This document shows, in pieces, positions 5,610 to 8,385 of a stretch of DNA of 8,385 nt. Every line of letters starts with the position of its first letter. The stretch's first letter is position 1. The position numbers and the translations under genes were made by a program. Under the pieces are notes generated by a model. The model searched no databases. It saw only the letters and a list, made by a program, of their open reading frames with translations, and had not been told where the DNA came from. The DNA comes from an uncultured Variovorax sp. (GTDB taxonomy: Bacteria > Pseudomonadota > Gammaproteobacteria > Burkholderiales > Burkholderiaceae): contig CAMLCW010000230.1 of NCBI GenBank assembly GCA_946478645.1, forward strand, positions 1 to 8,385, read 5' to 3'.

Positions 5610-5824
5610 CGGACTACCGGACGCAGAGGACGCGAAGGTTTCGCAGAGGACGCGAAAGGAAAACCTGAAGATGGACCGTCATCGCGCAACCGCGGCGCCG
5701 CACATCGGCTTCGAGGCGCGGCGATCGCACAGCGCGGCCCCACCTTTTTTTGGCTGTTCTTCTGCGCCCTCTGCGAACCTCTGCGCCCTCTGCGCCCTCT
5801 GCGCCCTCTGCGTCCGGTAGTCCG
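5610..5824. repeat. Inverted-repeat-bounded CGCAGAGG element filling the convergent gap
   Basis: The 20-base sequence CGGACTACCGGACGCAGAGG (5610-5629) recurs perfectly inverted at 5805-5824. Inside the left arm the CGCAGAGGA/CGCGAA motif repeats, with a small stem TTTCGC-loop-GCGAAA (5639-5657). The right arm is the same motif inverted and expanded into tandem copies. The core (about 5667-5750) is unrelated GC-rich sequence ending in a run of seven T (5745-5751). The element begins 13 bases after the GntR stop and ends 11 bases before the kup stop, so it occupies nearly the whole gap between convergent genes. From memory, CTCTGCG-type repeats of this form are dispersed in intergenic regions of Comamonadaceae. 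It encodes no credible protein. It may be a non-autonomous REP/MITE-like element and could act as a two-way transcription barrier; no transposase or target duplication is visible. Confidence 0.8.
5761..5815. repeat. Tandem 9-bp repeat TCTGCGCCC in the right arm
   Basis: Six consecutive units: TCTGCGCCC (5761), a 10-base variant TCTGCGAACC (5770), three more TCTGCGCCC (5780, 5789, 5798) and a last TCTGCGTCC (5807). The left arm holds only two equivalent CGCAGAGG cores, so copy number has diverged between arms. Such an array can change length by slippage. Confidence 0.85.
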
Positions 5825-5835
5825 CTCCCGATCCT

Positions 5836-7800
5836 TCAGATCTCGATCTTCGACCCCAGCTCCACCACCGCGTTGTTCGGCAGCCCGAGGAAGGCCGCCG
5901 CGCCGCTCGCGTTGTGGTGCATCTGCGCGAACAGCTTTTCGCGCCAGGGCGCCATGCCGCTGCCGAGCGTGGGGATCACCACGTCGCGCGAGAGGAAGTA
6001 GCTCGTCGCCATGGGCTCGAGCTGGCAGCCGCGCATGCGCGCGTTGTCGAGCGCGCGCGGCAGGTCGACGTCGTTCTTGAAACCGTAGTGCACGATGACC
6101 TGCCAGCAATGGTGGCCGAGCGGCTCGATCTCGATGCGCTTGTTCATCGGGATCCACGGCACCTCGTGGTTGCGCACCGTGACGAACAGGTTCTGCTCGT
6201 GCAGCACCTTGTTGTGCTTGAGGTTGTGCAAGAGCGCATTGGGCACCACGCCGGGCTCGGCCGTGAGGAACACCGCGGTGCCCTCCACGCGCGCGGGCGG
6301 GCTCTCGAACACCGAGGCCAGGAACTCCTTCAGCGCGATCGCGTCGGCGCGCTGCACCTCGCCCATGAGGCGGCGGCCCTCCTTCCAGGTGATCATCAGC
6401 GTGAACACCGCGCCGCCGATCACCAGCGGGAACCAGCCGCCTTCGAACAGCTTGAGCAGGTTCGAGGCAAAGAACATGAAGTCGACCGCGAAGAACACCG
6501 CCGTCGATGCGATGCACACCGCCAGCGGCAGCTTCCAGGCGTAGCGGATCACGAAGAAGGTCAGCACCGTGGTGATCAGCATGTCGGTGGTCACCGCGAT
6601 GCCGTAGGCCGCGGCCAGGCTGCTCGACGAACGGAACATCAGCACCGCCAGCACGATGGCCGCGAACAGGCCCCAGTTGACGATCGGGATGTAGATCTGG
6701 CCCGCGGCGCGCACGCTGGTGTGCTCGATGTTCATGCGCGGCAGGTAGCCGAGCTGGACCACCTGGCGCGTGACGCTGAAAGCGCCGGTGATGAGCGCCT
6801 GCGAGGCGATCACCGTGGCCAAGGTGGCCAGCAGCACCAGCGGGATCAGCGCCCACTCGGGCGCCATCATGAAGAACGGATTCTTCACCGCCTCGGGGTT
6901 CTCGAGCAGCAGCGCGCCCTGGCCGAAGTAGTTGAGCGTGAGCGCCGGCATCACCACCGTGAACCACGCCACGCGAATCGGCCGCTTGCCGAAGTGGCCG
7001 AGGTCGGCATAGAGCGCCTCGGCGCCGGTCACGCAGAGCACCGTGGCGCCCAGCAGGATGAAGCTCATGCCGGGGTTGTCCCAGATGAACTTCAGCGCAT
7101 ACCAGGGGCTGATCGCCTTCAGGATCTCGGGATGGTTGACGATCTGCGTGACGCCGAGCACCGCGATGGCCGCGAACCAGGTCAGCGTGATCGGCCCGAA
7201 GAACTTGCCGATGCCCGCGGTGCCGCGCTTCTGCACCACGAACAGGCCGAACAGCACCACCAGCGTGATCGGCAGCACGTAGTGCCTGAAGTGCGGCGAC
7301 ACGACCTCGAGGCCCTCGACCGCCGACAGCACGGAGATGGCCGGCGTGATGACGCCGTCGCCGTAGAACAGCGAGGTACCGAAGATGCCGACCACGAGCA
7401 GCACGCTGCGCAGCCGCGGCTTGTCGGCCACCGCGCGCGAGGCCAGCGCGAGCATGGCGACCAGGCCGCCCTCGCCTTCGTTGTCGGCCCTGAGCACGAG
7501 CACCACGTACTTGATCGACACGATGACGGTGAGCGTCCAGAAGAACATCGAGAGGATGCCGTAGACGTTCTCGATGGTGAACGGCAGGTGTCCGTGGTTG
7601 AACACCTCCTTGACGGCATACAGGACGCTGGTGCCGATGTCGCCGTAGACGACACCGATGGTGCCGATGATCAGGGCGGCGGCGGAAGAGGCTTTGGGTG
7701 GGGACACGAAGTCGGTGGAAGAAGGACGAACTGCCTGGTGTAACCGGAAGTCACACATGCGAGGACACGGCCGCCGCAGCCCCGGGGCCGCCGCACGCAT
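5836..7800 (-). CDS. kup: Kup-family potassium uptake transporter
   Basis: Low-affinity K+/H+ symporter of the KUP/HAK/KT family in the inner membrane. With this start it has 654 residues, within or slightly above the family's usual length. The signature [19 protein letters not shown] lies at about 49-67 and [19 protein letters not shown] at about 145-163. Some twelve hydrophobic segments run to about residue 480, and a soluble cytoplasmic C-terminal domain of about 170 residues follows. The start is uncertain. ATG 7800 has GAGAGG 8 bases upstream but adds an Arg/Pro-rich leader unlike the family. ATG 7758 (MCDFRLHQ) has no visible Shine-Dalgarno. A GTG at 7707 would give a family-like short N-terminus. 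It lies 83 bases downstream of the ligase gene on the same strand, with a possible promoter of its own between them. Confidence 0.95.
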   Translation of the reverse strand: MRAAAPGLRRPCPRMCDFRLHQAVRPSSTDFVSPPKASSAAALIIGTIGVVYGDIGTSVLYAVKEVFNHGHLPFTIENVYGILSMFFWTLTVIVSIKYVVLVLRADNEGEGGLVAMLALASRAVADKPRLRSVLLVVGIFGTSLFYGDGVITPAISVLSAVEGLEVVSPHFRHYVLPITLVVLFGLFVVQKRGTAGIGKFFGPITLTWFAAIAVLGVTQIVNHPEILKAISPWYALKFIWDNPGMSFILLGATVLCVTGAEALYADLGHFGKRPIRVAWFTVVMPALTLNYFGQGALLLENPEAVKNPFFMMAPEWALIPLVLLATLATVIASQALITGAFSVTRQVVQLGYLPRMNIEHTSVRAAGQIYIPIVNWGLFAAIVLAVLMFRSSSSLAAAYGIAVTTDMLITTVLTFFVIRYAWKLPLAVCIASTAVFFAVDFMFFASNLLKLFEGGWFPLVIGGAVFTLMITWKEGRRLMGEVQRADAIALKEFLASVFESPPARVEGTAVFLTAEPGVVPNALLHNLKHNKVLHEQNLFVTVRNHEVPWIPMNKRIEIEPLGHHCWQVIVHYGFKNDVDLPRALDNARMRGCQLEPMATSYFLSRDVVIPTLGSGMAPWREKLFAQMHHNASGAAAFLGLPNNAVVELGSKIEI

Positions 7801-7838
7801 CCTCCCGCCCTCTCGATTCCTTTTGCTGTGGGGCCGCT

Positions 7839-7866
7839 ATTTTGCCGCCGCGCGCTGCCGCCGCAA
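7839..7866 (-). promoter_or_regulatory. Candidate promoter of kup
   Basis: On the minus strand TTGCGG (7866-7861), a 16-base GC-rich spacer and CAAAAT (7844-7839; four of six matches to TATAAT). Transcription would start near 7832, about 32 bases before the ATG at 7800. The elements lie in the only AT-containing part of the ligase-kup gap. The direct repeat TGCCGCCGC (7843-7851 and 7856-7864, plus strand) falls in the same stretch. No clear terminator for the ligase gene is visible, so read-through into kup is also possible. Confidence 0.3.
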
Positions 7867-7883
7867 GCCGCCCCCCAAAATCA

Positions 7884-8385
7884 TTATTCGTAGACTTCGG
7901 CGTCGGGGTCGGTGGCTTCCAGCTCATAGCTCGCGGCCACCATGGCCAGGCGGCCGACCACGCCGTACATGTAGAAGCGGTTCGGCGCGCTCGCGCCCGG
8001 CTTGGCGCCGGGCTGCGGCAGGTGCGCGCTGTCGGAGAAGGCCAGCGGCACGAAATTGGCGCCCGGCAGCTTGAGGTTCTCGTCGGGGTTGCGCTCGGCA
8101 TGCACGCGGTAGAAGCCGCCGACCACGTAGCGGTCCATCATGTAGACCACCGGTTCGGCCACCGCGTCATGGATGCGCTCATAGGTCTGCACCCCTTCCT
8201 GGATGATGACGTCGTGCACCTGCCGGCCGTCCTTGGTGACGGACATCTTGTCGCGCGTGCGGCGGCCGAGCTGCTCCAGGTCCCTGGCGTCGCGCACGGT
8301 CATGATGCCCATGCCATAGGTGCCGTTGTCGGCCTTCACGATGACGAACGGCTTCTCGTTGATGCCGTATTCCTTGTACTTCTTG
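7884..8385 (-). CDS. gshA: Glutamate-cysteine ligase, proteobacterial GshA type (C-terminal part; runs off right edge)
   Basis: Catalyses the ATP-dependent joining of glutamate and cysteine, the first step of glutathione synthesis, in the cytoplasm. The visible 166 residues end at a TAA (7886-7884). The frame is open to the right edge, so the N-terminal 60% or so is missing; the GTG at 8339 is an internal valine, not a start. The piece begins KKYKEYGINEKPFVIVKADN and continues GTYGMGIMTV, a nucleotide-binding motif I associate with the Acidithiobacillus/Comamonadaceae-type GshA family (distinct from the E. coli type). VYMMDRYVVGGFYRVHAERN, then NLKLPGANFVPLAFSD and YMYGVVGRLAMVAASYELEA, are also as expected. 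Same strand as kup and upstream of it. A glutathione synthetase gene often lies near such gshA genes but is not in view. Confidence 0.9.
   Translation of the reverse strand, partial: KKYKEYGINEKPFVIVKADNGTYGMGIMTVRDARDLEQLGRRTRDKMSVTKDGRQVHDVIIQEGVQTYERIHDAVAEPVVYMMDRYVVGGFYRVHAERNPDENLKLPGANFVPLAFSDSAHLPQPGAKPGASAPNRFYMYGVVGRLAMVAASYELEATDPDAEVYE

Noticed and set aside
5667..5751. Intrinsic terminator at the run of seven T after the GntR gene
   Set aside because: The T-run is preceded by GC-rich sequence but I could not find a clean stem directly before it; left as a possibility inside the repeat entry.
5761..5815. CRISPR-like array
   Set aside because: The 9-bp units are contiguous without unique spacers and there are no cas genes.
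5023..5820. 265-codon plus-strand frame running from GntR through the repeat
   Set aside because: Out of frame with the regulator and ends in repeat-derived CALCAL-type sequence; no protein features.
3635..6967. 1110-codon open frame on the minus strand
   Set aside because: It crosses the hydrolase, GntR and repeat region antisense and then kup in the wrong frame; its product is Arg/His/Gly-rich low-complexity sequence, as expected from GC-rich third positions.
5914..7743. 609-codon open frame antisense to kup
   Set aside because: Composition (His, Arg, Glu, Asp, Gln rich, no domain) is that of a codon-register shadow; kup on the other strand has clear family motifs.

Overview
This window looks like chromosome of a high-GC betaproteobacterium. 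Comamonadaceae, perhaps Variovorax or a relative, fits best: the protein families, the strong G/C third-position bias that creates long antisense ORFs, and a CGCAGAGG-type intergenic repeat all point that way. The genus is an inference from memory; no search was run.

Layout. (1) From 1 to 3193 on the minus strand lies a HAAT-type (branched-chain amino acid / amide) ABC importer operon. It is transcribed leftward in the order periplasmic binding protein, LivH-type permease, then a LivM permease fused in frame to a LivG-type ATPase that runs off the left edge. (2) From 3194 to 3432 is a palindrome-rich divergent control region. (3) From 3433 to 5596 on the plus strand is a compact cluster: an NTF2/SnoaL-like small protein, a PuuE-like polysaccharide-deacetylase-fold hydrolase and a GntR/FCD regulator. 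(4) From 5597 to 5835, the convergent gap is almost filled by a 215-bp inverted-repeat element containing 9-bp tandem repeats. (5) From 5836 to 8385 on the minus strand are a Kup potassium transporter and, upstream of it, the C-terminal part of a proteobacterial-type glutamate-cysteine ligase that runs off the right edge.

How it may work. The importer and the hydrolase cluster share one control region, and a GntR/FCD regulator closes the plus-strand arm. The control region has three GTYGACA boxes at an exact 23-bp period. The middle box is a perfect TTGTCGACAA palindrome that fits the FadR-subfamily operator shape, and the third overlaps a consensus -35. The simplest reading is a self-contained, substrate-induced uptake-and-hydrolysis module for a small amide-, ureide- or acyl-type compound. 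The substrate cannot be read from the sequence. The hydrolase resembles the metal-independent allantoinase PuuE but differs at the key His-containing loop. The regulator has lost the Asp of the usual FCD metal site. The Kup and GshA genes are ordinary housekeeping neighbours.
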